Source of the DNA: Streptomyces lienomycini
GTDB taxonomy: Bacteria; Actinomycetota; Actinomycetes; Streptomycetales; Streptomycetaceae
Direction of reading: 5' to 3'
Assembly: GCF_027947595.1 (NCBI RefSeq)
Contig: NZ_CP116257.1
Coordinates: 4,340,001 to 4,404,000, forward strand
DNA length: 64,000 bases
Shown: in pieces, positions 7,835-16,109 of the stretch
Numbering within the stretch: the first letter of the stretch is position 1
How the letters are laid out: the number at the start of each line of letters is the position of its first letter
Position numbers and translations under genes: made by a program
Notes under the pieces: model-generated
Database searches by the model: none
Seen by the model: the letters and a program-made list of their open reading frames with translations, nothing else
Told to the model about the DNA's origin: nothing

Positions 7835-9355
7835 ATGACGGACACCCCGCCTGCCACCACCTCGGACTCCGGCGCGCCCGCGGAGAGCGACGAACACTCG
7901 CTCACCGCGGGCCCGGGAGGACCGGTCCTCCTCCAGGACGCCTACCTCATCGAACAGATGGCGCAGTTCAACCGGGAGCGCATCCCCGAGCGCCAGCCGC
8001 ACGCGAAGGGCAGCGGCGCCTTCGGGCACTTCGAGGTGACGCACGACGTGAGCGCCTACACCAAGGCGGCCGTCTTCCAGCCGGGCACCCGCACCGAGCT
8101 GGTGACGCGCTTCTCGACCGTCGCGGGCGAGCGCGGCAGCCCGGACACCTGGCGCGACCCCCGCGGTTTCGCGGTGAAGTTCTACACCAGCCAGGGCAAC
8201 TACGACATGGTCGGCAACAACACGCCGGTGTTCTTCGTCAAGGACCCGATGAAGTTCCAGCACTTCATCCGGTCGCAGAAGCGCCGGGCGGACAGCAACC
8301 TGCGCGACCACGACATGCAGTGGGACTTCTGGACCCTCTCGCCGGAGTCCGCGCACCAGGTCACCTGGCTCATGGGAGACCGCGGCATCCCGCGGTCCTG
8401 GCGCCACATGAACGGCTACACCTCCCACACCTACATGTGGATCAACGCGGCCGGCGAACGGTTCTGGGTGAAGTACCACTTCAAGACGGACCAGGGCATC
8501 GAGTGCTTCACGCAGCACGAGGGCGACCAGATGGCGGCGGCCGACACCGACTACCACACGCGGGACCTCTTCGAGCACATCCGTGACGGCGACTACCCGA
8601 GCTGGACGCTGCACGTGCAGGTCATGCCGTACGAGGAGGCGGCGGGCTACCGGTTCAACCCGTTCGACCTGACGAAGGTGTGGCCGCACGGCGACTACCC
8701 CCTCATTCCGGTCGGCCGCATGACACTGGACCGGAACCCGACGGACAACCACGCGGAGATCGAGCAGGCGGCCTTCCAGCCCAACAACCTGGTGCCCGGC
8801 ATCGGCCCGAGCCCGGACCGCATGCTGCTGGCCCGGCTCTTCTCGTACGCCGACGCCCACCGCTACCGGATCGGCGCGAACTACCAGCAGCTGCCCGTGA
8901 ACGCCCCGGTCGTCGACGTCCGCACCTACTCCAAGGACGGTGCGATGGCCTACCGGAAGACGACCGACCCGGTCTACGCACCGAACTCCAAGGGCGGTCC
9001 GGCCGCCGACACCGAGCGGTTCGGCACGCCGCCCGGCTGGGAGACGGACGGGGCCATCACCCGTGCCGCGTACGTCAGCCATGCCGAGGACGACGACTGG
9101 AGTCAGCCGGGCACCCTGGTGCGCGAGGTCATGGACGACGCCGCTCGCGACCGGCTCGTCGACAACGTGGTCGACCACCTCCTCAACGAGGTGACGGAAC
9201 CCGTACTGCGGCGTGCCTTCGAGTACTGGTCGAACATCGACAGGACCATCGGTGAGCGCATCGCCCGCGGTGTGCGGGCGAAGTCCGGTGAGAAGGACTT
9301 CAAGGCCGACGAGCAGGCCAACCCGGCCCGCGGGTCCATGCAGGACAAGGCCTGA
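7835..9355 (+). CDS. heme catalase
   Basis: 506 residues from ATG 7835, a normal size for small-subunit monofunctional catalases. It decomposes hydrogen peroxide in the cytoplasm. The distal heme site is present: the His in [12 protein letters not shown] and the Asn in [10 protein letters not shown], with the [10 protein letters not shown] heme contact between them. The proximal ligand is the Tyr in [14 protein letters not shown]. The F-D-L-T-K-V-W-P-H segment is also typical. The first 30 residues are Thr/Ser/Glu-rich, as in other actinomycete catalases. No CatR-type Fur regulator is adjacent. An AAAGG about 10 bases upstream is the likely ribosome site. Confidence 0.95.
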   Translation: MTDTPPATTSDSGAPAESDEHSLTAGPGGPVLLQDAYLIEQMAQFNRERIPERQPHAKGSGAFGHFEVTHDVSAYTKAAVFQPGTRTELVTRFSTVAGERGSPDTWRDPRGFAVKFYTSQGNYDMVGNNTPVFFVKDPMKFQHFIRSQKRRADSNLRDHDMQWDFWTLSPESAHQVTWLMGDRGIPRSWRHMNGYTSHTYMWINAAGERFWVKYHFKTDQGIECFTQHEGDQMAAADTDYHTRDLFEHIRDGDYPSWTLHVQVMPYEEAAGYRFNPFDLTKVWPHGDYPLIPVGRMTLDRNPTDNHAEIEQAAFQPNNLVPGIGPSPDRMLLARLFSYADAHRYRIGANYQQLPVNAPVVDVRTYSKDGAMAYRKTTDPVYAPNSKGGPAADTERFGTPPGWETDGAITRAAYVSHAEDDDWSQPGTLVREVMDDAARDRLVDNVVDHLLNEVTEPVLRRAFEYWSNIDRTIGERIARGVRAKSGEKDFKADEQANPARGSMQDKA

Positions 9356-9892
9356 CGGCAGCCCGGACCCCCGGCGCTCGTGAGCCCCGGCCGTCGCCGG
9401 CGCCCCGGCTGAGCAGGAAGGAGTCGCGCAGGGGCCGGTGGAGTCCGGGGACCCGCTCGTCGAAGTGAGCGGCGGGTTCCTTCAGCGACTGCTGGTGCGC
9501 CCGGCACTACGCCGGCGGCGAAGGAGCCGGCCGGCGCGGCCGCGCGCGGCAACTGCCCCGGCCCCGGAGCTCGACGGCCCCGGACCCGGCTTCCTTCACG
9601 GAGTGGCACAGGAGGTGGAGCTTCTGCGGCTGCCGCCGCCGGGAGGGCCGCGCGAGTGCCGTCCACCCTCGGTGCGGAGGACGTCCGTCGTGCCTTCCAC
9701 GTGCCGGTGCCCGCCTCCGGTCCCGGATCAATTCCGTCGCGGTCGGCGGGCGCCGGCCGGTAGTGTCCGGGGCGTGCGTTGATCTGCCGGGCGGCGGCCG
9801 AGGCCGCCGCGGACGGAGTGACCGCCCTCGTGCCGACCGGGCTTCGAGGGCGCCTCGTCGTGTTCCCCGTCAGGCAGTCCGGAGGTCCGCAC
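9356..9892. other. 537-base region without a convincing gene
   Basis: Neither strand holds a frame with recognisable protein features; the open frames at 9438-9782 and 9507-9731 are Arg/Pro/Gly-rich and look like chance frames. A short CCGGC-CGTC-GCCGG hairpin just after catalase may help termination. The last 40 bases carry the GGAGG ribosome site of the next gene. Confidence 0.4.
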
Positions 9893-10639
9893 GTGTCCGC
9901 ACAGCAGCCGGTCACCTATGAGACGTTCCTCGCCCGCGCCGTCGCCGATCCCGACGTCGTCGGGCTCGTCCTCAAGGGCTCCCACGCCCACGACGGCACC
10001 GTCACCCGCCACTCGGACCACGACCTGTACGTCGTGCCCGCCGACGACGCGGACAGCTCTCTCACCGGCCTCGACGGCCTCCGCTCGGCCGCACTCGATC
10101 TCGTCGTCGTGACGGTGGCGGAGTTCCACCGGCTCGACGGCTTCGAGCGTTACGCGATCGCCCGGGGCCGGGTCCTGCTGGACCGGCTCGACGGACGGAT
10201 CGCGCGGATGGTGGCCGCCAAGGGGCGGCTCGGTGCCGTGGAGGCCCGGCGGGTGGCGGCCGCCCGGCTGGACGCCTACGCGAACGCGCACTACCGGTCG
10301 CTCAAGAACACCCGGGACGGGCATCCGCTCGCCGCCCGCCTCGACACCGGGGACGGCGTGGGCTTCCTGCTGGAGCTGCTGTTCGCCCTCGATCGTCGGC
10401 CACGCCCGTACAACAAGTACCTGGCGTGGGAGCTGGAGCGGTTCCCGCTCCCGGGATGGGACACGCGCGCGCTGCTGGCCACCCTCGAAAGGGTCACCGC
10501 GACCGGTGAGGTGGACGTGCGGCGGGAGCTGTTCGGCCGGGTCGAGGCCGTGGCCCGCGAGGCCGGTCACGGTCGGACGCTGGACGCCTGGGGCGAGGAT
10601 CTGCGGCTGATGCGCCCCGGCACCTGGCCGCGACCGTGA
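9893..10639 (+). CDS. nucleotidyltransferase-domain protein
   Basis: 248 residues from GTG 9893, seven bases after GGAGG; an upstream in-frame start gives an unlikely extension. The N-terminal region has L-K-G-S-H-A-H-D then H-S-D-H-D-L-Y-V-V, the G-S-x(n)-S-D-x-D pattern of the Pol-beta/MNT nucleotidyltransferase fold, in which the two Asp bind metal. Residues 100-245 are alpha-helical and carry A-Y-A-N-A-H-Y-R-S-L-K-N and R-P-Y-N-K-Y-L-A-W-E-L, resembling the helical partner domain of kanamycin nucleotidyltransferase-like proteins. It may adenylate a small molecule or protein; the substrate is unknown. Drug inactivation or a toxin/antitoxin-like role cannot be told apart, and no HEPN partner is adjacent. 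Confidence 0.75.
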   Translation: MSAQQPVTYETFLARAVADPDVVGLVLKGSHAHDGTVTRHSDHDLYVVPADDADSSLTGLDGLRSAALDLVVVTVAEFHRLDGFERYAIARGRVLLDRLDGRIARMVAAKGRLGAVEARRVAAARLDAYANAHYRSLKNTRDGHPLAARLDTGDGVGFLLELLFALDRRPRPYNKYLAWELERFPLPGWDTRALLATLERVTATGEVDVRRELFGRVEAVAREAGHGRTLDAWGEDLRLMRPGTWPRP

Positions 10640-10652
10640 CCGCGAGACCACG

Positions 10653-10701
10653 ATGACAGTGACTGACATCGCATGTTACCGTCGATGTCAGCGACTGTCA
10701 T
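10653..10701. promoter_or_regulatory. large inverted repeat, probable operator of the epimerase gene
   Basis: Arms at 10653-10671 (ATGACAGTGACTGACATCG) and 10683-10701 (CGATGTCAGCGACTGTCAT) are inverted copies matching at 17 of 19 positions, 11 bases apart. Each arm is itself nearly palindromic (TGWCAG-N-ACTGWCA-like), so two dimers could bind. It lies 83 bases before the epimerase start. No regulator gene is directly next to it. Confidence 0.6.
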
Positions 10702-10783
10702 CGCGCATCGTTCCGGTGCCGGTACCCCGCACGACGGGCAGTCGCCGCACATGAACATATATGGACATACCTGGAGGATTCTC

Positions 10784-11704
10784 ATGCGTGTTTTCGTCAC
10801 CGGCGCCTCCGGCTGGATCGGCTCGGCCGTCGTTCCCGAGCTGATCGGCGCAGGCCACCGGGTCGTGGGGCTCGCCCGTTCGGACGCCTCGTCCGACGCG
10901 CTCACCGCGGCCGGGGCCGAAGTGGTCCGCGGCACCCTCGACGACCTGGACGTCCTGGCGGGCGCCGCCGCCGGTGCGGACGGGGTCGTCCACCTGGCCT
11001 TCAAGCACGACATCGCCTTCTCGGGCGACTTCAAGGGGGCGGGCGAGGCCGACCGGCGTGCCGTCGAGGTGATCGGCGAGGCGCTCGCGGGCTCCGACCG
11101 GCCGTTCACCATCGCGTCCGGGACCCCCGCGATCCCCGGGCACGTGGCGACGGAGCGCGACGGCCACGACCCGGACCTCGCCGCCGCCGCCCGGGGCGAC
11201 GCTCAGCACATCAGGGCCGCCACCGCCGAGCTGACCCTCTCCCTCGCGGCCCGCGGTGTCCGCTCCTCCGTGGTGCGGCTGGCCCCGACCAACCACGGCG
11301 AGGGGGACAACGGGTTCGTGACGGCCCTCATCGGGATCGCCCGCGACCGGGGCGTCTCGGGCTACGTCGGAGACGGGAGCAACCGCTGGTCCGCCGCGCA
11401 CCGCCTGGACTCCGCGCGCCTGTTCCGTCTCGCGCTGGAGCAGGCACCCGCGGGCTCCACGCTGCACGCCGTCGCCGAGGAGGGCCTGCCCGTCCGGGAC
11501 ATCGCCGAGGTGATCGGCCGGCAGTTGAACCTGCCGGTGGTGTCGGTCCCGGCCGCCGACGCGGGCGCCCACTTCACCTGGCTGGCGGGGCCGCTGGCGT
11601 CCAACCGGGCGGCTTCCAGCGCGCTCACCCGCGAGCTCCTGGGGTGGGAACCCGTCCGGCCCGGGCTCGTCGAGGATCTCGAACAGGGGCACTACTTCAA
11701 GTAG
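10784..11704 (+). CDS. NAD(P)-dependent epimerase/dehydratase-family oxidoreductase (extended SDR)
   Basis: 306 residues from ATG 10784, which has a TGGAGGA ribosome site; an earlier in-frame ATG at 10673 lies inside the operator and is rejected. The N-terminal Rossmann motif is V-T-G-A-S-G-W-I-G-S, followed by G-L-A-R-S (beta-2 end) and V-H-L-A-F-K-H-D. The usual Y-x-x-x-K catalytic pair is not visible at the expected place, so this belongs to the atypical group related to YwnB/NmrA and DUF1731 proteins. It may bind NAD(P) and reduce small carbonyls or act in redox sensing. Single-gene unit controlled by the strong inverted repeat upstream, so probably inducible. Converges on the PAP2 gene. 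Confidence 0.82.
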   Translation: MRVFVTGASGWIGSAVVPELIGAGHRVVGLARSDASSDALTAAGAEVVRGTLDDLDVLAGAAAGADGVVHLAFKHDIAFSGDFKGAGEADRRAVEVIGEALAGSDRPFTIASGTPAIPGHVATERDGHDPDLAAAARGDAQHIRAATAELTLSLAARGVRSSVVRLAPTNHGEGDNGFVTALIGIARDRGVSGYVGDGSNRWSAAHRLDSARLFRLALEQAPAGSTLHAVAEEGLPVRDIAEVIGRQLNLPVVSVPAADAGAHFTWLAGPLASNRAASSALTRELLGWEPVRPGLVEDLEQGHYFK

Positions 11705-11737
11705 ACCCGCGCCCGCGCCCGGGGGCCCCGCGGTGGC

Positions 11738-13108
11738 TCAGACCAGTTCCGGCTGCTGTTCCGCGGGGCGCGGCGGTTCCGGTTGGCCCGTGGGTGCGGC
11801 GGGCTCCGGCTCCCAGAGCCTGGTGGTCCGCACGTAGCCGACGACCACCGAGGCCGTCGCCAGGACGAGCAGGGGTCCGGCGGCCCACGGGTGCTCGGCC
11901 ATCTCCACCGCCAGGTAGCGGTACGACACCAGCAGCACGGCGAACACCGTCGCGCCGTAGGCGACCAGCCGGGCGCCCGCGCGGTCCCAGCCCCGCGAGA
12001 AGGCGCGCATCGCGGTCTCGACGGTGAGCGCGAAGACCACACCGGCGAGGAGGTCGGCGCCGTAGTGGTAGCCGAAGCCGAGAGTCGCGGTGAGGGTGGC
12101 GACCAGCCAGAACGTGCCCGCGAACCGCATGGCCCGCGACCCCCTGCGGGAGTGGACGAAGAGCGTGGTGGCCCACGCCGTGTGCAGGCTGGGCATGCAG
12201 TTGCGCGGCGTGATCTCGTCGAACGGCATCGAGTGCGGGGCCACGGACGGCGGCAGCGTGTCCGGCCACAGGTGGCCCACCGCCCACTGTCCGCCGTCGG
12301 CCCCGTAGGCGAAGACCGGTCCGACGACCGGGAAGACCATGTAGATCGCGGGCCCGAGCAGGCCGATGACCAGGAAGGTGCGCACGAGGTGGTGGCTCGG
12401 GAAACGCCGCTCGGCGGCCACGTGGCGCAGCTGGTACAGCCCGACCAGGGCCGCGGCCAGGGGGAGCTGGCCGTAGACGAGGTGGAGGACGTGGCCGCCG
12501 ACCGGTTCGGTGGCGTCGACGAGCCGGCCGAAGACCCACGAGGGGTTCCCCAGCGCCTGGTCGGCGGTGGCGACGTACGGGTCGAGCACCGCCGTGCGGG
12601 TCTCCGAGGTGATGAGCAGCCAGGTGTCGCCCGTCTTGTGCCCGGCCACCAGCAGCAGGCCCAGCCCGGCACCCTTCAGCAGCAGGGCACGCTCACCCCC
12701 GGTACGGCGTGTCACGGCGACGACCGCACAGCCCAGGACGACCCAGAGCGCGCCGTTGCCGAAGTTCATGTCGGCGCCGACCGCCCAGCGCACCAGCCAG
12801 AACAGGAGGTCGATGCCGATCGCGGCACCCGCCGCGAGGAGGCGCCGGCGCCAGGTGAGGACCACCATCGTCAGGGCCAGCCCGGCGTACAGCAACGGCC
12901 CCGAGTCGGGTGCGAAGACCACCTCCCGGGCCTGGTTGGTGATCGGACCCCGCACACCGTAGTGGCGCGCGGCGAATTCCAGCGCGACGAGGAAACCGAG
13001 GGTCACCACACCCGCCGCGGTCCACAGCACGGCCCTCGGCCGAGGCCACGCGGCGGGCGGGGAGTCGCGGTCTCGTCGCGAGGATATTCGTGTAGGTATG
13101 GTTTTCAA
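11738..13108 (-). CDS. PAP2-superfamily integral membrane protein
   Basis: 456 residues if the TTG at 13108 is used; there is no strong ribosome site, so the start is uncertain. About ten hydrophobic segments are seen. The phosphatase signature is C-M-P-S-L-H-T-A-W-A followed by G-F-G-Y-H-Y-G-A-D-L-L-A-G, with the catalytic His and Asp of the PAP2/inositolphosphotransferase (AUR1-like, PAP2_3) group. Such proteins move or remove lipid-linked phosphate, acting on phosphatidic acid, polyprenyl diphosphate or inositol-phospholipid head groups. The long N-terminal half with five or six membrane spans before the catalytic region resembles actinomycete inositol-phosphoceramide-synthase-like proteins. 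The Pro/Glu-rich C-terminal tail is cytoplasmic. Convergent with the epimerase gene. Confidence 0.8.
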   Translation of the reverse strand: MKTIPTRISSRRDRDSPPAAWPRPRAVLWTAAGVVTLGFLVALEFAARHYGVRGPITNQAREVVFAPDSGPLLYAGLALTMVVLTWRRRLLAAGAAIGIDLLFWLVRWAVGADMNFGNGALWVVLGCAVVAVTRRTGGERALLLKGAGLGLLLVAGHKTGDTWLLITSETRTAVLDPYVATADQALGNPSWVFGRLVDATEPVGGHVLHLVYGQLPLAAALVGLYQLRHVAAERRFPSHHLVRTFLVIGLLGPAIYMVFPVVGPVFAYGADGGQWAVGHLWPDTLPPSVAPHSMPFDEITPRNCMPSLHTAWATTLFVHSRRGSRAMRFAGTFWLVATLTATLGFGYHYGADLLAGVVFALTVETAMRAFSRGWDRAGARLVAYGATVFAVLLVSYRYLAVEMAEHPWAAGPLLVLATASVVVGYVRTTRLWEPEPAAPTGQPEPPRPAEQQPELV

Positions 13109-13241
13109 TTGTTTGGCCCGTTTGCTAGGGATCGGACATAGAGGTCGCTCGTGCGGATCGTCACGAGTTCGAACATGCTAACGGCATGCCGCCCCGACCC
13201 GAATCGCCCGATCCGCGCTCTCCCGCAGCAAACCGGGCGCC

Positions 13242-13400
13242 GTGCCGCCGTCAGGCCGCGTGCTGGTACGGCGGGTAGGCGTCGCCTCGCCCAGCGAGGA
13301 CGATTCCGACGCCGCGCTGGAACGCATGGCGCAGCTCAACGCCCTGCTGGACACGGCGCGGGAGTACCGGGCAACCCTGCGTACCGCGGCGCACGGCTGA
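13242..13400 (+). CDS. possible small hypothetical protein (52 residues)
   Basis: A GTG at 13242 opens a 52-codon frame with normal streptomycete third-position bias. The second half, E-D-D-S-D-A-A-L-E-R-M-A-Q-L-N-A-L-L-D-T-A-R-E-Y, looks like a real helix rather than a shadow. No good ribosome site is seen and the frame is open further upstream, so the start is unsure; it may be the end of an older gene. It lies between the PAP2 gene and the TetR promoter. Function unknown. Confidence 0.35.
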   Translation: MPPSGRVLVRRVGVASPSEDDSDAALERMAQLNALLDTAREYRATLRTAAHG

Positions 13401-13415
13401 CCGGGCGGACACCGC

Positions 13416-13445
13416 TTGCCTAATCCTGTTAGGCACGCTCATAAT
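13416..13445 (+). promoter_or_regulatory. TetR-gene promoter with embedded operator
   Basis: -35 TTGCCT (13416-13421) and -10 CATAAT (13440-13445) are 18 bases apart. Inside this spacing is a perfect inverted repeat, TGCCTAA (13417-13423) / TTAGGCA (13429-13435) with a 5-base centre. A repressor bound there would block RNA polymerase, so autorepression by the gene just downstream is likely. Confidence 0.65.
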
Positions 13446-13483
13446 CGTCCACGGCTGTCGGGGACGCGATGCGGAGGACGGGT

Positions 13484-14056
13484 GTGGCTCGGGTAGGACT
13501 GACGACCGAGGGCCTGATCAGGGCCGGTGCGGAGGCGGCCGACGAGATCGGCTTCGAGCACACCACGCCGACGGAGCTGGCCCGGCGCTTCGGCGTCCGG
13601 ACGGCGAGCCTGTACTCGCACGTGAACAACGCCCACGAGCTGAAGACCGGGATCGCGCTGTTCGCGCTGGAGGAGCTGGCCGACCGGGTCTCCGAGGCGG
13701 TGGCCGGCCGAGCGGGCAAGGACGCGCTGGTCGCTTTCGCCAACGCGTACCGCGACTACGCCCTCGAGCATCCGGGCCGCTTCGCCGCCACCCGGTTCCC
13801 CCTCGACACCGAGACGGCGGCCTCCGGCGCGGGCGTACGGCACGCCCAGATGTCGCGGGCGATCCTGCGCGGCTACGACCTGGCCGAACCGCATCAGACC
13901 CATGCCGTACGGCTGCTCGGCAGCGTCTTCAGCGGATTCACCGACCTGGAGGGCGCGGGGGGCTTCAGCCACAGTGCCCCCGCTTCGCAGGAGAGCTGGA
14001 CGGAGATCCTCAACGCGCTCGACGCCCTCCTGCGTACCTGGCCGACCGGTTCCTGA
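13484..14056 (+). CDS. TetR-family regulator (WHG-type ligand domain)
   Basis: 190 residues from GTG 13484, six bases after GGAGG (13473-13477); the ATG at 13469 lies upstream of that site and is less likely. The N-terminal HTH at about 10-55 contains A-A-D-E-I-G-F-E-H-T-T-P-T-E-L-A-R-R-F and V-R-T-A-S-L-Y-S-H-V, the TetR recognition helix, slightly divergent from the usual L-Y-x-H-F. The C-terminal ligand domain holds Y-R-D-Y-A-L-E-H-P-G-R-F-A, typical of TetR_C_33 (WHG). It probably represses itself through the TGCCTAA-N5-TTAGGCA site. The adjoining GH9 gene converges on it, so the regulated partner, if any, is not obvious. Confidence 0.88.
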   Translation: MARVGLTTEGLIRAGAEAADEIGFEHTTPTELARRFGVRTASLYSHVNNAHELKTGIALFALEELADRVSEAVAGRAGKDALVAFANAYRDYALEHPGRFAATRFPLDTETAASGAGVRHAQMSRAILRGYDLAEPHQTHAVRLLGSVFSGFTDLEGAGGFSHSAPASQESWTEILNALDALLRTWPTGS

Positions 14057-14073
14057 CCCGTTCCCGGAGTGCG

Positions 14074-15975
14074 TCAGGAGCGCGCGACGGCGAGGGAGAG
14101 CGCGTACAGGGCGGTCGAGCCGAAGTCGTCGGCCGGTTCCACCGTCTGCCAGGCGCGGACGTCGTCGACGTATCCGGCGCCGTGACCGTCGAACCGCGAC
14201 CACGACCCGTCGTCCGGTGCGAAGGAGCACGGCCGGGCCCCCTCGAACTCCTCCCCGTCCTTCAGCAGGCCCGCGTCGTTCGGCCCGTTGACGACGGCGC
14301 CGCGCAGGATGTCGCCGCGGCCGGTGTGGCTCATGGCCAGGTTGGCGACCTGGTGCTGGGGACAGTGCGGGTAGACGTCGCCCGCGCCCACGACGAAGCT
14401 GGTGCCCCAGGCGTTGGCCCCGAAGACCCAGGCCAGTTGCTGGGCGGCGAAGTCGTCGTACCGGTGGTCGCCCGTGGCGCGGGCGTACAGTTCGGCGGTC
14501 GCGAGCAGGCCGAAGGTGTTCGGCACCGCGTCGAAGTCACTGGGTACGACGCCTGACCGGAACGGGTCCTCGGCCGCTCGCCCGCGCCCCGTCTCCACCT
14601 GCCGCCTCAGCTCGGCCCCGAGGTCGGCCGCGAGGGCGTCGTCGGGATTCGCGGAGGAGAGCACGTCGGCGTGGGCCAGGGCGCTGACGTCGGCGGGTCC
14701 CAGTGTGCCGGGGTGCTCGTCGCGCAGGGCCGCACGGGCCCAGGAGAGCGCCTCGTCGCCCCACCCCGAGCCGCGCGCGTCGCCCAACGCGTCCGCGCCG
14801 CGCGCGAGTTCCACGGCCGCCCACTCCATGTCGTCGCGCCAGGTGTCCTCCTGGTAGTAGTCCGCGGGCGTGGTGGTGACCAGGTCCCCCTTCGCCGGCC
14901 GGGTGTCCGCCCCCGCGTAGACGGCGGCCGCCTTGTCCAGCCAGGCGCGGGCCTGTGCCGGGTGCTCCGCCGCCTCGGTCTGCGCGGCGAGGGCGAAGGC
15001 CGCGCTCACCCGGCCCGCGAGGTTGGGGCTGAGGGGCTCACCCGGCCGGTTGGCGCGGAAGACCGGCCGGTACTTGATCAGGTAGTCGGAGTCCCCCGGC
15101 TTCACGGTGAGGTGGTCGTCCTCCTCGGGCAGCCGCCACACGTCGTGGTCCCCGCGGACGTCCTTGTCGCCGGACCCGAGCCCGACCTGCGCGTAGAGGG
15201 TGCCCGTCGCCCCGTCCCACATCTTGTCCAGCCAGCGCAGACCGTGCCCGGCCTCCTCCCGCAGCCCGGGCACCGACGGTGTGTCACGGACGGTGCTCAG
15301 CATCTGCGCGACCACGTAGGAGGTGGTGTGCGTGAACTTCAGGAAGTCGCCGGCGTCGAACCACCCGCCCGACACGTCCACCGGGCCGCCGACCGCGGAC
15401 AGCGCCGGGTGCGCGGCCTTCCCGTCGGACGAGCCGGCCTGCGGTGCCTCGTAGACGCGGGCCTCCTCGTCGGTCAGGTGCGAGGCCACCCGCCCGGTCG
15501 CGTCGCCCAGTACGTCCTCGCCGTCCCGCTGGGTGCCGAAGAAGCGCACGGTGTCCGCGCGCAGCGGGTCCAGCAACTGCCGTGCCGGTGCCACGCGGAA
15601 GCGTACCGACGGGCCGGCGTCCGCACCGACGAGCCGCAGCCGGTAGGTGCCCGTGCGGTCGAACGACGAGAGGTCGATCGCGCGCACGTCGTCGTACGTG
15701 GTGTTCCAGCCGCCGAGAGACGGCCCCAGGCTGCCGTGCCCGGCCGGCTTCCCCCGCTCGTCCACGACCTCGAAACCGGCGTCGGCCAGCCGGTCCCCGT
15801 CCCCCATGACGTAGGCGAACTTCTTCTCACCGGCCACGTAGCCGACCTGGTTGACGCGGAGGGACGCCGGGGTCTCGTCGCCGCCCCCGGAGCACGCGGC
15901 GAGGCAGCAGGCCGCCAGTACGGAGGCGGTCACGGCCGACACGGCGCGGGCCGGCGGCGGGAAGTCGTGGTTCAT
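14074..15975 (-). CDS. glycoside hydrolase family 9 lipoprotein (cellulase/exo-glucosidase type)
   Basis: 633 residues from ATG 15975. The signal peptide ends in a lipobox L25-A-A-C28, so the mature enzyme should be anchored to the outer face of the membrane. Residues 36-125 form the CelD_N immunoglobulin-like domain (L-R-V-N-Q-V-G-Y start), and 130-630 the (alpha/alpha)6 GH9 barrel. G-G-W-F-D-A-G-D-F carries the two Asp of the nucleophilic-water site; the general acid Glu is expected near the C-terminus, where V-E-P-A-D-D-F-G-S-T-A is the likely place. The C-terminal H-C-P-Q-H-Q-V and N-G-P-N-D segments also fit GH9. It probably trims beta-1,4-glucans or cello-oligosaccharides at the cell surface. 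No CebR-like operator was found upstream. Confidence 0.88.
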   Translation of the reverse strand: MNHDFPPPARAVSAVTASVLAACCLAACSGGGDETPASLRVNQVGYVAGEKKFAYVMGDGDRLADAGFEVVDERGKPAGHGSLGPSLGGWNTTYDDVRAIDLSSFDRTGTYRLRLVGADAGPSVRFRVAPARQLLDPLRADTVRFFGTQRDGEDVLGDATGRVASHLTDEEARVYEAPQAGSSDGKAAHPALSAVGGPVDVSGGWFDAGDFLKFTHTTSYVVAQMLSTVRDTPSVPGLREEAGHGLRWLDKMWDGATGTLYAQVGLGSGDKDVRGDHDVWRLPEEDDHLTVKPGDSDYLIKYRPVFRANRPGEPLSPNLAGRVSAAFALAAQTEAAEHPAQARAWLDKAAAVYAGADTRPAKGDLVTTTPADYYQEDTWRDDMEWAAVELARGADALGDARGSGWGDEALSWARAALRDEHPGTLGPADVSALAHADVLSSANPDDALAADLGAELRRQVETGRGRAAEDPFRSGVVPSDFDAVPNTFGLLATAELYARATGDHRYDDFAAQQLAWVFGANAWGTSFVVGAGDVYPHCPQHQVANLAMSHTGRGDILRGAVVNGPNDAGLLKDGEEFEGARPCSFAPDDGSWSRFDGHGAGYVDDVRAWQTVEPADDFGSTALYALSLAVARS

Positions 15976-16109
15976 GGCGGACAGTCTGGTCGATGGCGGC
16001 ACCCCGACGTGGGCCGAGGTGCCGGACCGGGCGACGCGACGGGCCCGGACGTTTGTGCGGGATAGGCTCGACCCGCCAGCCCACCCGGACGTCACAGGAG
16101 GAGTCGGCC

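Noticed and set aside
9438..9782. 114-residue frame between catalase and nucleotidyltransferase genes
   Set aside because: No ribosome site, low-complexity Arg/Pro content and no domain pattern.
13168..13186. GTTCGAACATGCTAAC as a LexA (SOS) box
   Set aside because: The second half-site does not match GTTCGA, and no SOS gene follows.
13151..13423. 90-residue frame beginning at 13151
   Set aside because: Arg/Gly/Pro-rich; another frame in the same bases (13242-13400) has more natural composition.
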